Origin: Kriegella aquimaris
GTDB lineage: Bacteria > Bacteroidota > Bacteroidia > Flavobacteriales > Flavobacteriaceae
Direction: 5' to 3'
NCBI RefSeq assembly: GCF_900103215.1
Contig: NZ_FNGV01000005.1
Coordinates: 62,001-126,000 of the forward strand
Length of the DNA: 64,000 nucleotides
A model generated the notes under the pieces. It made no database searches. It saw only the letters and a program-made list of their open reading frames with translations, and was not told the origin of the DNA. The position numbers and the translations under genes are program-made. Of this stretch, positions 53,203-62,279 are shown in pieces (position 1 is the first letter of the stretch; each line of letters starts with the position of its first letter).

Positions 53203-53619
53203 TTAATTTACCGGTATTTCAACTTCGATGTACTGGGGTTCTCCATTTTCGTCTTCCCCAGAATAAAACCGAAAAAGATAGGTGTCGTTATATAATACTT
53301 CAAATCTAAAAGAATCTTCTACTTCTTGGTTCAGTGCAATACAATCTTTATTGTCAAGTATGGCACCGATGGCTACGATGTTACGGGTAGTCAAATCGCC
53401 CCTAGTTACATCGAACCCTTCGATCAATGTACAATCGTCTGGTCGTAAAAGCTTTACTTTAATATTATACACTTCATTTAGGTCGAATGATTCGGGAAGC
53501 TCTACATTGGTAATCTGCAATGGTTCATAATGGAAATTCGCTCCGTCATCGTCTAAACTACATGCGCCCAAGGTGAGAAAAAGCACAATGGCACAGAAAA
53601 TCAAATTTAACCTTTTCAT
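53203..53619 (-). CDS. Small lipoprotein of unknown function
   Basis: This 138-residue protein has a lipoprotein signal (LTLGAC, Cys20) and an all-beta mature part with two later cysteines (DDCTLIEG and NKDCIAL) that could form a disulphide bridge. I do not recognise a named family. It is the first gene of the sigma operon, 26 bases before the sigma gene, so it may be a sensor or a target of the system. Confidence 0.75.
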   Translation of the reverse strand: MKRLNLIFCAIVLFLTLGACSLDDDGANFHYEPLQITNVELPESFDLNEVYNIKVKLLRPDDCTLIEGFDVTRGDLTTRNIVAIGAILDNKDCIALNQEVEDSFRFEVLYNDTYLFRFYSGEDENGEPQYIEVEIPVN

Positions 53620-53687
53620 ATTACAATTAGTTTATTTCTAAGATGTAATTACTGTGAAAAGGTTGCGTTTATGCCGGGCGGAGATAT

Positions 53688-53722
53688 AAAAAAAGCCTCA
53701 ATTTGATTGAGGCTTTTTTTTA
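53688..53722 (-). terminator. Rho-independent terminator downstream of recA
   Basis: AAAAAAAGCCTCAAT (53688-53702) pairs with ATTGAGGCTTTTTTT (53706-53720), a 15-bp stem with a 3-base loop, flanked by A/T runs. It stands about 67 bases after the recA stop on the minus strand. Confidence 0.85.
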
Positions 53723-53788
53723 ATTATAAAATGACCAAAATCGGCACAATTTCTAATGTTTTACCGACTTTGCTATTGTCAACAATAT

Positions 53789-54793
53789 TTATTTTATAGC
53801 GGCGATTGCCTCCCGAATTTTTCCGTCCAATTCTTCAAAGAGTTCGGGATTATCATTGAGAAGTGCTTTTACTGCATCTCTTCCTTGTCCGAGCTTGGTG
53901 TCTCCATAACTGAACCATGAACCACTTTTTTTGATAATTTCATACTGTACGCCCAGATCAATAATTTCACCGACTTTTGAAATTCCTTCACCATACATGA
54001 TATCGAATTCGGTAGTTCTGAATGGAGGAGCTACTTTGTTCTTCACAACCTTAACGCGGGTCTTGTTCCCTTGAACGGCACCATCTGTGTCTTTAATTTG
54101 TGTAGACCTTCTAATGTCAAGTCGAACGGAAGCATAGAATTTAAGAGCGTTACCGCCTGTTGTGGTTTCAGGATTACCGAACATCACCCCAATTTTTTCA
54201 CGCAGTTGGTTAATGAAGATAACGGTACAATTGGTTTTGCTAATGGAGCCGGTTAATTTTCGCAGGGCCTGTGACATTAACCGAGCATGAAGGCCCATTT
54301 TTGAATCCCCCATTTCACCTTCGATTTCACTTTTTGGTGTAAGGGCTGCAACAGAATCGATAACAACGATATCAATAGCGCCCGAACGAATCAGGTTATC
54401 AGTAATCTCTAACGCCTGTTCACCATTATCTGGTTGTGAAATAATCAAATTATCGATGTCAACACCTAATTTCTGTGCATAAAAACGATCAAAAGCATGT
54501 TCAGCATCAATAAAGGCAGCAATGCCACCATTTTTTTGCGCCTCGGCCATGGCATGAAGTGTTAGTGTAGTCTTACCAGAAGATTCAGGACCATATATTT
54601 CAATAACTCTACCTCGCGGATATCCACCTACTCCGAGGGCAATGTCCAGACCTAAAGAGCCCGATGGAATCACCTCTACGTCTTGCACGATACTATCACC
54701 CATTTTCATTACTGCACCTTTGCCATAGGTCTTATCCAGCTTGTCAAGGGTCAATTTTAAGGCCTTTAATTTTGCGTCTTTTTCGGAACTCAT
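53789..54793 (-). CDS. recA: Recombinase A
   Basis: This 334-residue protein is the strand-exchange recombinase and SOS coprotease. Motifs are Walker [31 protein letters not shown] (Walker B), [14 protein letters not shown] (loop L1 region) and [16 protein letters not shown] (L2). The C-terminus is shorter and less acidic than in E. coli RecA. A strong terminator lies downstream. The gene is single and faces away from trhO. Confidence 0.98.
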   Translation of the reverse strand: MSSEKDAKLKALKLTLDKLDKTYGKGAVMKMGDSIVQDVEVIPSGSLGLDIALGVGGYPRGRVIEIYGPESSGKTTLTLHAMAEAQKNGGIAAFIDAEHAFDRFYAQKLGVDIDNLIISQPDNGEQALEITDNLIRSGAIDIVVIDSVAALTPKSEIEGEMGDSKMGLHARLMSQALRKLTGSISKTNCTVIFINQLREKIGVMFGNPETTTGGNALKFYASVRLDIRRSTQIKDTDGAVQGNKTRVKVVKNKVAPPFRTTEFDIMYGEGISKVGEIIDLGVQYEIIKKSGSWFSYGDTKLGQGRDAVKALLNDNPELFEELDGKIREAIAAIK

Positions 54794-55176
54794 TATTTGA
54801 ATTTTAGGGAAGCTAAATTACTATTTCTTTTGGCATAAAACCACTTATATCCCTTATTTTCTAAAATATCGAATAGATTTTAAGAATCGACTATTATAAT
54901 CTTGCTGCAAGAGATAATGGGGTTTAAGTGAACGAAAACTTTACCTTGTGAATGCTATTGCTCCAACTCTTTTGGAGGTCGAATTATTTTTTTTGAGGAG
55001 AAAATTTTTTGTCGGACGCAACCTTTCTGTCTTAAATGCATCTAATTTAAAAATAGCATATACTAACTCAATTTTATATGTATGCCATCGCTTTAAAATG
55101 CGATGGATTTTATGGCCTTTTCCTTTTGCATCTTTGAAGAATGCTATGAAAAAGAAAAAAATGGACTGGCCAATGA

Positions 55177-55208
55177 AGAGTCTCGATTACATCGGGACTC
55201 TTTTTTTT
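55177..55208 (+). terminator. Rho-independent terminator without an upstream gene
   Basis: AGAGTCTCGAT (55177-55187) pairs with ATCGGGACTCT (55191-55201) with one G-T pair and a TAC loop, followed by eight T. The nearest upstream gene, recA, is on the other strand. Confidence 0.8.
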
Positions 55209-55299
55209 AGTATTTCCCATTCAGAATATTTTAAAGGGTGGTCTGAGCCGCCGTTGGTTTTGTGAGCACAATGCACCCGAAGCTTTTGTGAACATTTAT

Positions 55300-55307
55300 T
55301 ATATTTG
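55300..55307 (+). promoter_or_regulatory. Candidate -7 element of trhO
   Basis: TATATTTG matches TAnnTTTG and stands 39 bases upstream of the ATG at 55346. The TTG nearest to the -33 place is too close (11 bases). Confidence 0.42.
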
Positions 55308-55345
55308 CACTTTAGTCATTCTTTAACTTAAACGATTCGTATAGC

Positions 55346-56377
55346 ATGCAACTGTACAATACCTTAAGTGCAAAAGAAAGGGAGACGCTTATTGAAGAAG
55401 CAGGGCAAGAGCGCCTGACCATCTCTTTCTACAAATATGCACATATCGGCAACCCCGTAATTTTTAGAAACCATTTGTTTATCCATTGGAACGAACTTGA
55501 CGTTCTGGGCAGAATTTATGTGGCTAATGAGGGAATAAATGCTCAGCTTTCCGTGCCTGCTCTAAATTTTGAGAATTTCAAAGAGCATCTTGATAGTATT
55601 TACTTTTTAGAAAACGTACGCCTTAATATTGCCATCGAGCAAAATAATAAGTCGTTTTTAAAGCTTAAAGTGAAAGTGCGCAGAAAAATAGTAGCAGATG
55701 GGCTTAATGACAATACGTTTGACGTTACGAACAAAGGCATTCATGTTGGTGCCGAACAATTTAACGAACTTATTGAGGATCCCGATACGATTTTAGTCGA
55801 TATGCGTAATCATTACGAGAGTGAAATAGGGCATTTTAAAAATGCCATTACTCCTGATGTAGATACCTTCCGCGATTCGTTAGATCTTATCGAAAACGAT
55901 TTGGCGAATCACAAAGAAGATAAAAAGCTTGTGATGTACTGTACTGGGGGCATTCGTTGCGAAAAGGCCAGCGCTTATTATAAGCATAAAGGTTTTAAGC
56001 AAGTGTACCAATTGGAAGGTGGTATAATAGATTATGCCCGACAGGTAGAGAACAAAAAACTTGAGAACAAATTCAAGGGCAAGAATTTTGTTTTCGATCA
56101 CCGGCGTGGTGAGCGCATTTCCGATGATGTTGTTGCCCACTGCCATCAATGTGGCGACCCATGTGATACCCATGTGAATTGTGCCAATAAGGCATGCCAC
56201 CTTTTATTTATTCAATGCGAAGATTGTGCCGAAAAAATGGATGATTGCTGTTCGCTAGACTGCAAGGAAATACATGCATTGCCTTACGAAGAGCAAAAAA
56301 AACTTAGAAAAGGGAAAGAAGTGAGCAATAAAATTTTTAAAAAAGGCCGATCTGCAGTATTGAAGTATAAGAAATGA
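55346..56377 (+). CDS. trhO: tRNA uridine(34) hydroxylase, rhodanese family
   Basis: This 343-residue protein matches TrhO/YceA, which adds oxygen to U34 of some tRNAs. It has an N-terminal ferredoxin-like domain (RIYVANEGINAQLS), a central rhodanese domain with active-site VMYCTGGIRCEKASAY, the FVFDHRRGERISDDVV block and a C-terminal cysteine-rich zinc-like region (CHQCGDPCDTHVNC and later Cys pairs). Confidence 0.93.
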   Translation: MQLYNTLSAKERETLIEEAGQERLTISFYKYAHIGNPVIFRNHLFIHWNELDVLGRIYVANEGINAQLSVPALNFENFKEHLDSIYFLENVRLNIAIEQNNKSFLKLKVKVRRKIVADGLNDNTFDVTNKGIHVGAEQFNELIEDPDTILVDMRNHYESEIGHFKNAITPDVDTFRDSLDLIENDLANHKEDKKLVMYCTGGIRCEKASAYYKHKGFKQVYQLEGGIIDYARQVENKKLENKFKGKNFVFDHRRGERISDDVVAHCHQCGDPCDTHVNCANKACHLLFIQCEDCAEKMDDCCSLDCKEIHALPYEEQKKLRKGKEVSNKIFKKGRSAVLKYKK

Positions 56378-56603
56378 AAAATGGTTAACGGGGTATAAGC
56401 TAGTTAACAGATAGATTGATATTTTTTGAATGTCTTTAAGACTTCTTGGCCAAAAAGACAAGGGGCAATGAGAAATGGTGAACAAGCCACCTCATTCAAA
56501 ACTACTTTCTTTCCTATACAAAAAACACTACCTTTACTTTTAAGAATAGTATGAACCTTTTTTGACAAGAACGTTTGGTTTTTGTTGAATCAAGATATAA
56601 AAT

Positions 56604-57767
56604 ATGGGTTGTAGCAGTTGTTCAACCGACAAGGATGGACAACCGCGCGGGTGCAAGAACAATGGGACTTGCGGTACTGACGGTTGTAATAAATTAACGG
56701 TTTTTGATTGGCTTTCAAATATGTCGCCTCCAAATGGGGAAATGCAGTTTGATTGTGTAGAGGTGCGTTTTAAAAATAGTAGAAAGGAATTTTTCCGGAA
56801 TAGTGAAAACCTTTCCCTTTCCATTGGAGACATTGTTGCCACACAGGCACAATCAGGTCATGACATTGGTATGGTGACCTTAGTGGGCGAACTGGTCAAA
56901 GTACAGATGAAAAGGAAAAAGGTCGACTTCAAAGATGATGCTCTTCCGAAAGTGTATCGAAAGGCATCACAAAGCGATATCGATAAATGGCAAAAATGTA
57001 GAAATCGCGAAGAAGAAATTAAAAAGCGGGCACGGGAAATAGCCATTATCCTAAAACTGAAAATGAAAATTTCAGATGTGGAATTTCAAGGTGACGGTTC
57101 TAAGGCTACGTTCTATTATACGGCTGAGGAGCGTGTCGATTTTCGACAACTGATCAAAGACATGGCCAAGGCTTTCGGTATACGAATCGAAATGCGCCAA
57201 ATAGGTTATCGTCAAGAAGCCCAACGTTTGGGAGGCATTGGGTCTTGTGGTCGTGAGCTTTGCTGCTCTACTTGGTTGACAGACTTCAGATCGGTGAGTA
57301 CTTCGGCTGCACGATATCAACAGCTCTCCCTTAATCCACAAAAACTCGCCGGGCAATGTGGTAAGCTCAAGTGCTGTTTGAATTATGAACTGGACATGTA
57401 TCTCGATGCCTTAAAAGATTTTCCATCATCGGATACTAGGCTTCACACTGAAAAGGGAATGGCATTCTGTCAAAAAACCGATATTTTCAAAGCTACACTA
57501 TGGTTCTCCTACAAAGAAGATCCTGCAAATTGGCATGCCCTTTCGAAAGAGCAGGTAAAGGAGATCTTAGAGAAGAACAAAAAGAAAGAAAAGGTAGCAA
57601 GCCTTGAAGAATATGCGATTGAGAATACGGTCGAAGAAAAAGTGGTATTTGAAAATGTCGTCGGGCAAGATAGTCTTACGCGATTTGATAGACCAAAAGG
57701 CAGAAATAATAGAAATAAGAACAAGAAGAGAAGGAACAATAGAAAAAGACGTCCAAAAAATGCCTAA
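56604..57767 (+). CDS. RicT/PSP1 domain protein (YaaT family)
   Basis: This 387-residue protein has the PSP1 domain (FDCVEVRFKN, IGMVTLVGELV) and the RicT core: AIILKLKMKISDVEFQGDGS, FGIRIEMRQIGYRQEAQRLG, GIGSCGRELCCSTWL and KLAGQCGKLKCCLNYE. In Firmicutes RicT is part of an iron-sulfur complex affecting mRNA processing. The N-terminus adds a cysteine-rich segment (CSSCSTDKDGQPRGC) and the C-terminus an asparagine/arginine-rich tail (NNRNKNKKRRNNRKRR). It is coupled to gldH by an 8-base overlap. Confidence 0.9.
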   Translation: MGCSSCSTDKDGQPRGCKNNGTCGTDGCNKLTVFDWLSNMSPPNGEMQFDCVEVRFKNSRKEFFRNSENLSLSIGDIVATQAQSGHDIGMVTLVGELVKVQMKRKKVDFKDDALPKVYRKASQSDIDKWQKCRNREEEIKKRAREIAIILKLKMKISDVEFQGDGSKATFYYTAEERVDFRQLIKDMAKAFGIRIEMRQIGYRQEAQRLGGIGSCGRELCCSTWLTDFRSVSTSAARYQQLSLNPQKLAGQCGKLKCCLNYELDMYLDALKDFPSSDTRLHTEKGMAFCQKTDIFKATLWFSYKEDPANWHALSKEQVKEILEKNKKKEKVASLEEYAIENTVEEKVVFENVVGQDSLTRFDRPKGRNNRNKNKKRRNNRKRRPKNA

Positions 57768-58245
57768 AAACTTGTTTGTCTTAGTCGTCCTTATATGCTG
57801 TATTTCTTGTAATGATGCATTATTGGTTTCAGAATACAAAGCCACAGATAAAGGACAGTGGAACAAAGACCACACGATTGAATTTACGTTTTCGGAAGTT
57901 GATACAATTCAGCGTCATGATATGTTTATTAACGTTCGAAATGACGCAACTTTTCCTTACAGCAATCTTTTTTTAATAGCTGAACTCAATTTTCCTAGTG
58001 GAGAAACCGTTAAGGATACATTAGAGTATGAAATGGCCCTACCAGATGGTACATGGCTGGGTACAGGTCACGGAAGTATTAAAGAAAACAAACTTTGGTA
58101 TAAAGAAAACATCGTTTTTCCGTCTTCTGGCGTATATACATTGAGTGTTTCACATGCAATGCGAAAAAATGGCAGTGTTGATGGCATAGCCAATTTGCCA
58201 GGTATAACTGATGTAGGTTTTGAAATTGTAAAAAGTAATGAGTAA
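57760..58245 (+). CDS. gldH: Gliding motility lipoprotein GldH
   Basis: This 161-residue lipoprotein has the signal MPKNLFVLVVLICCISC with Cys17 as the lipid site. The mature part is beta-rich (YSNLFLIAELNFPSGE, DGTWLGTGHGSIKENKLWYK) as in GldH, needed for gliding and type IX function in flavobacteria. The ATG at 57760 is chosen; upstream in-frame codons lie inside the ricT tail. It overlaps ricT upstream and the PBP1A gene downstream by 8 bases each. Confidence 0.88.
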   Translation: MPKNLFVLVVLICCISCNDALLVSEYKATDKGQWNKDHTIEFTFSEVDTIQRHDMFINVRNDATFPYSNLFLIAELNFPSGETVKDTLEYEMALPDGTWLGTGHGSIKENKLWYKENIVFPSSGVYTLSVSHAMRKNGSVDGIANLPGITDVGFEIVKSNE

Positions 58246-60592
58246 AAATATGGCAGGGGCCAATAAGAAAAAAGCGGACCAAAGTTTTTGGAAATTCATT
58301 AAATGGTTCTGGATATTGTTCGTCACAGGTATTTTCGCTGTGGCCGCACTATTTTTATTGGCGTCTTGGGGCGCCTTTGGTGAATTGCCCACTTTTGAGT
58401 CTTTGGAAAACCCACAGACCAATCTGGCATCGCAGATTATTTCTTCTGATGGAGAGTTATTGGGAAAGTTTTATTTGGATGATAACCGTACTGATGTTTC
58501 CTACGAGGATTTACCTCAGAATTTAGTAGATGCTTTGATTGCCAGTGAAGATGTTCGTTTTCGGGAACACTCGGGTATCGATTGGTATGGAACATTACGG
58601 GCACTTTTCTTTTTAGGCAAACGTGGAGGAGCGAGCACCATTTCACAGCAGTTGGCCCGCCAATTATTTGTCGGTGTTCGTTCAAGAAACAAATTCGAGA
58701 CTATAAAGCAAAAAGCGATGGAATGGGTCATCGCAACGCGTTTGGAGCGGAGCTATACCAAAGAAGAGATTATGAAGATGTACTTAAACATCTATGATTT
58801 TGGTAACAACGCCGATGGTATTCGTTCGGCCTCTAGAATTTATTTCGGAAAAGAACCTAAAGACTTAAAAATCGAGGAATCGGCCATGTTGGTAGGGATG
58901 TTACAGAATTCCTCCTATTATAACCCTTTACGACGCGAAGAAATTACTTGGAAAAAAAGGAATCTAGTATTGAGCCAATTGGCAAAATATGAATTTATCA
59001 ATGATTCGGAGAAAGATTCATTGCAAGCGATGGAGATTAACTTGAATTATAATCCTGAATCTCACCGCGATGGTATTGCCACTTACTTTAGAATGTACCT
59101 TCAAGGCTTTATGAATAGTTGGATTAAGAAAAATCCCAAACCTGCACTTAAAGGGCAACGGGATAAATGGAATCTTTATTTAGATGGTCTGCGTATATAC
59201 ACAACCATAGATTCGCGCATGCAACAAAACGCCGAAGATGCGGTCGGTGAACATATGAAAAGATTACAGGCCGAGTTTTTTCATCAGAATACACCTGACC
59301 GCAATGCCACAGCTCCTTTTTTAGATTTAGACAAAAGCGAAATCAATCGTATTATGGAGCGAGCTATGAAAAATTCCCCTCGCTGGCGTGGAATGAAGGC
59401 AAACGGAAAGTCTGAAAAAGAAATTCGCGAATCGTTTACCAAGAAAGTCGACATGACCGTTTTCGACTGGAATAGTGAAACACGTGAGAAAGATACGATA
59501 ATGACCCCGATGGACTCCATTAGGTACTACAAGACTTTTTTAAGAACAGCGATGATGTCTATGGAACCCCAGACAGGCCATGTAAAGGCCTGGGTCGGTG
59601 GAGTAGATTACAAACATTTTCAATATGATGGTGTTTATCAGGGGTCTCACCAACCGGGTTCGACATTTAAACCTTTCGTATACGCAGCGGCCATTGATCA
59701 GCTACGCCTATCACCCTGTGATTCCTTGCCTGACATGCTATATTGCATAGAAGCGGGAAAACACGGCAATCCTGAAAAATGGTGTCCGAAGAATGCCGAT
59801 GGTAAATATTCGGGAAAAATGTATACGTTAAAAAAGGCGCTCGCTAATTCAGTAAATACAGTTACGGCCCAATTAATCGATAGAGTGGGGCCCAAATCAG
59901 TGGTCTCTATTGTAAAAAACTTAGGATTTACCAGAGAAATTCCAGAAGTACCTTCCATCGCCTTAGGAACACCTGACGTAAACCTCTACGAGATGGTTGG
60001 GGCCTATGGTGCTTTTGTAAATCAAGGTGTTTACGTCAAGCCGATAATGGTAACACGAATTGAAGATAAAAATGGTACCGTGCTTTACGAATATGTTCCT
60101 GAAACAAAGGATGTATTAAGTAAAGATGTAGCTTATGCGATGTTGAATCTTATGGAAGGGGTAACCGAGGGAGGTTCTGGAACAAGATTACGTCATAGCT
60201 ACCAAAAGAATGCTACGGAGTATAAAGAGATTATAACGGGTTATCCGTATGGATTCACTAATCCTATTGCAGGAAAAACGGGCACAACACAGAACCAAAG
60301 TGATGGATGGTTTATGGGAATGGTTCCAAATCTGGTTACTGGTGTGTGGGTTGGTGGAGAAGATCGAGCAATACACTTTTCGAGTCTGAGATATGGTCAA
60401 GGCGCCTCCATGGCCTTACCCATTTGGGGTCTTTATATGAAGAAAAATTACACAGAAAAGGACCTCGGAATATCGGATGGAGAATTTCCGAAACCGGAAA
60501 ACCTATCTATAAATGTCGACTGTTCAAAGACTGGTAACGATACTAATGAGGAAGTTGATCCAGGTGATGATTTGGACGATTTGGATTTTTAG
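58238..60592 (+). CDS. Penicillin-binding protein 1A, bifunctional
   Basis: This 784-residue class A enzyme polymerises and cross-links peptidoglycan. It has an N-terminal membrane helix, a GT51 transglycosylase domain (EDVRFREHSGID, GGASTISQQLARQLF, KAMEWVIATRLE) and a transpeptidase domain with PGSTFKPFVYA (SxxK Ser), NSVNTVTAQ (SxN) and GKTGTTQNQSDGWFMG (KTG). The C-terminal tail is acidic. It is co-transcribed with ricT and gldH. Confidence 0.96.
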   Translation: MSKNMAGANKKKADQSFWKFIKWFWILFVTGIFAVAALFLLASWGAFGELPTFESLENPQTNLASQIISSDGELLGKFYLDDNRTDVSYEDLPQNLVDALIASEDVRFREHSGIDWYGTLRALFFLGKRGGASTISQQLARQLFVGVRSRNKFETIKQKAMEWVIATRLERSYTKEEIMKMYLNIYDFGNNADGIRSASRIYFGKEPKDLKIEESAMLVGMLQNSSYYNPLRREEITWKKRNLVLSQLAKYEFINDSEKDSLQAMEINLNYNPESHRDGIATYFRMYLQGFMNSWIKKNPKPALKGQRDKWNLYLDGLRIYTTIDSRMQQNAEDAVGEHMKRLQAEFFHQNTPDRNATAPFLDLDKSEINRIMERAMKNSPRWRGMKANGKSEKEIRESFTKKVDMTVFDWNSETREKDTIMTPMDSIRYYKTFLRTAMMSMEPQTGHVKAWVGGVDYKHFQYDGVYQGSHQPGSTFKPFVYAAAIDQLRLSPCDSLPDMLYCIEAGKHGNPEKWCPKNADGKYSGKMYTLKKALANSVNTVTAQLIDRVGPKSVVSIVKNLGFTREIPEVPSIALGTPDVNLYEMVGAYGAFVNQGVYVKPIMVTRIEDKNGTVLYEYVPETKDVLSKDVAYAMLNLMEGVTEGGSGTRLRHSYQKNATEYKEIITGYPYGFTNPIAGKTGTTQNQSDGWFMGMVPNLVTGVWVGGEDRAIHFSSLRYGQGASMALPIWGLYMKKNYTEKDLGISDGEFPKPENLSINVDCSKTGNDTNEEVDPGDDLDDLDF

Positions 60593-60852
60593 AGACAATT
60601 CAGTCTGGTATTTCCTATTTAAAGTCTTTCGGTTTAGGAACACCTACTTCTAGCAGATTCATTACGTCTTAATTAGTCTTCGTAATGGCTGGCACAGGTT
60701 CTGAACCTTTGCTAAATTATCTTGGAATTGTTTATGTATTTCCAATCGCTAATTGCTTTCCCAATATTTCTGATTTTTGCTTCACGGGTTGTAAAAAAAG
60801 TGGTATTTTAAAGACATGCAAGATGCGTTTGTAATTAATAAAATTAAGCGAA

Positions 60853-61554
60853 ATGATTCGTAAAACGGTTTCCGGTGTAGAAGACGCCATGGTTGACGTT
60901 CAAGATGGAATGACTTTCATGTTGGGCGGTTTTGGTCTCTGTGGCATTCCTGAGAACATGATAGCTCAATTGGTGCGTATAGGCGTAAAAAACCTGACCT
61001 GTATATCAAATAATGCAGGAGTCGATGATTTTGGATTGGGACTTTTGCTGAAAAAGCACCAGATAAAGAAAATGATTTCATCTTATGTGGGCGAAAATGA
61101 AGAGTTCGAGCGTCAGATGTTAAGCGGGGAACTTGATGTTGAATTAACGCCGCAAGGAACCCTAGCTGAAAAATGTCGGGCGGCCCAAGCAGGATTTCCG
61201 GCCTTTTACACTCCGGCTGGCTATGGTACGGAAGTGGCCATAGGCAAAGAAACCCGTGAATTCAATGGTAAAATGTACGTGCTCGAAGATGCTTTTAGAG
61301 CTGATTTCGCGTTTGTAAAAGCCTGGAAAGGTGATGAGGCAGGAAATTTAATATTTAAGGGTACAGCGCGAAATTTTAATTCGTGCATGTGTGGTGCTGC
61401 AAAGATTACTGTTGCAGAAGTAGAAGAATTGGTGCCTGCAGGGGAATTGGATCCTAATCAAATTCATGTCCCGGGTATTTTTGTTCAGCGAATTTTTCAA
61501 GGGAAGAACTATGAAAAGCGTATAGAGCAGCGCACGGTGCGTAAACGAAACTGA
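60853..61554 (+). CDS. scoA: 3-oxoacid CoA-transferase subunit A
   Basis: This 233-residue alpha subunit binds the CoA and carries the [12 protein letters not shown] glycine-rich motif near residue 25. It also has [20 protein letters not shown]. With subunit B it moves CoA from succinyl-CoA to acetoacetate. The 260-base gap upstream has no clear terminator or promoter match. Confidence 0.92.
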   Translation: MIRKTVSGVEDAMVDVQDGMTFMLGGFGLCGIPENMIAQLVRIGVKNLTCISNNAGVDDFGLGLLLKKHQIKKMISSYVGENEEFERQMLSGELDVELTPQGTLAEKCRAAQAGFPAFYTPAGYGTEVAIGKETREFNGKMYVLEDAFRADFAFVKAWKGDEAGNLIFKGTARNFNSCMCGAAKITVAEVEELVPAGELDPNQIHVPGIFVQRIFQGKNYEKRIEQRTVRKRN

Positions 61555-61559
61555 TATTA

Positions 61560-62219
61560 ATGACCATGTTGGATAAGAACGGAATCGCAAAACGAATAGC
61601 ACAAGAAGTTAAAGACGGATATTATGTCAATTTGGGTATAGGGATTCCCACCTTAGTGGCCAATTTTGTCCGTGATGACATTGAGATAGAATTTCAAAGC
61701 GAAAATGGTGTGCTGGGCATGGGCCCATTTCCTTTTGAAGGAGAGGAAGATGCCGATATCATTAACGCGGGTAAACAAACTATTACGACGCTGCCAGGAG
61801 CCTCCTTCTTTGATTCGGCGACCAGTTTCGGAATGATTAGAGGGCAACATGTTGATTTAACTATTTTGGGTGCCATGGAAGTAGCCCAAAATGGAGATAT
61901 TGCTAATTGGAAAATACCTGGAAAAATGGTGAAGGGTATGGGGGGCGCTATGGATTTGGTGGCATCTGCTGAAAATATTATTGTCGCCATGTTACATACC
62001 AACAGGGCGGGCGACTCCAAACTTCTGAAAGAATGCACATTGCCTTTGACGGGCGTAGGCTGCGTAAAAAAAATAGTGACTAATTTGGCCGTTTTAGAGG
62101 TGACCCCGCGAGGCTTTAAATTGCTTGAGCGAGCACCCGGGGTTTCCGTAGCCGACATAGTGAATGCAACCGAGGGAGCTTTACTTTTTGATGGAGATGT
62201 GCCGGAAATGAAACTATAA
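61560..62219 (+). CDS. scoB: 3-oxoacid CoA-transferase subunit B
   Basis: This 219-residue beta subunit carries the active-site glutamate in QSENGVLGMGP and the loops INAGKQTITTLPGASFFDSA and GAMDLVASAENIIVAM. It starts 5 bases after scoA, so the two chains are made together. A second ATG at 61566 is possible. The next gene is of a different type. Confidence 0.93.
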   Translation: MTMLDKNGIAKRIAQEVKDGYYVNLGIGIPTLVANFVRDDIEIEFQSENGVLGMGPFPFEGEEDADIINAGKQTITTLPGASFFDSATSFGMIRGQHVDLTILGAMEVAQNGDIANWKIPGKMVKGMGGAMDLVASAENIIVAMLHTNRAGDSKLLKECTLPLTGVGCVKKIVTNLAVLEVTPRGFKLLERAPGVSVADIVNATEGALLFDGDVPEMKL

Positions 62220-62279
62220 CAGGTAATCGGAACTTTTTATCGGGACTATCTCATAAATAGATTGTGTAATCATGCGAAT

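Larger units (their letters stand above)
54794..55345. other. Long intergenic region with an orphan plus-strand terminator
   Basis: This 552-base region separates divergent recA and trhO. It contains a strong plus-strand terminator (55177-55208), a small inverted repeat (CCATCGC 55085-55091 with GCGATGG 55100-55106) and the trhO promoter element. A frame at 54948-55265 spans the terminator and looks non-coding. An unannotated small RNA is possible. Confidence 0.5.

Noticed and set aside
54948-55265. A 105-codon plus-strand frame between recA and trhO
   Set aside because: It spans a strong terminator hairpin with a T run, has low-complexity lysine and phenylalanine stretches and matches no family; more likely non-coding.
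61694-62158. Minus-strand frame of 154 codons opposite scoB
   Set aside because: The plus-strand frame encodes a clear CoA-transferase subunit with its active-site glutamate; the antisense frame shows no domain.
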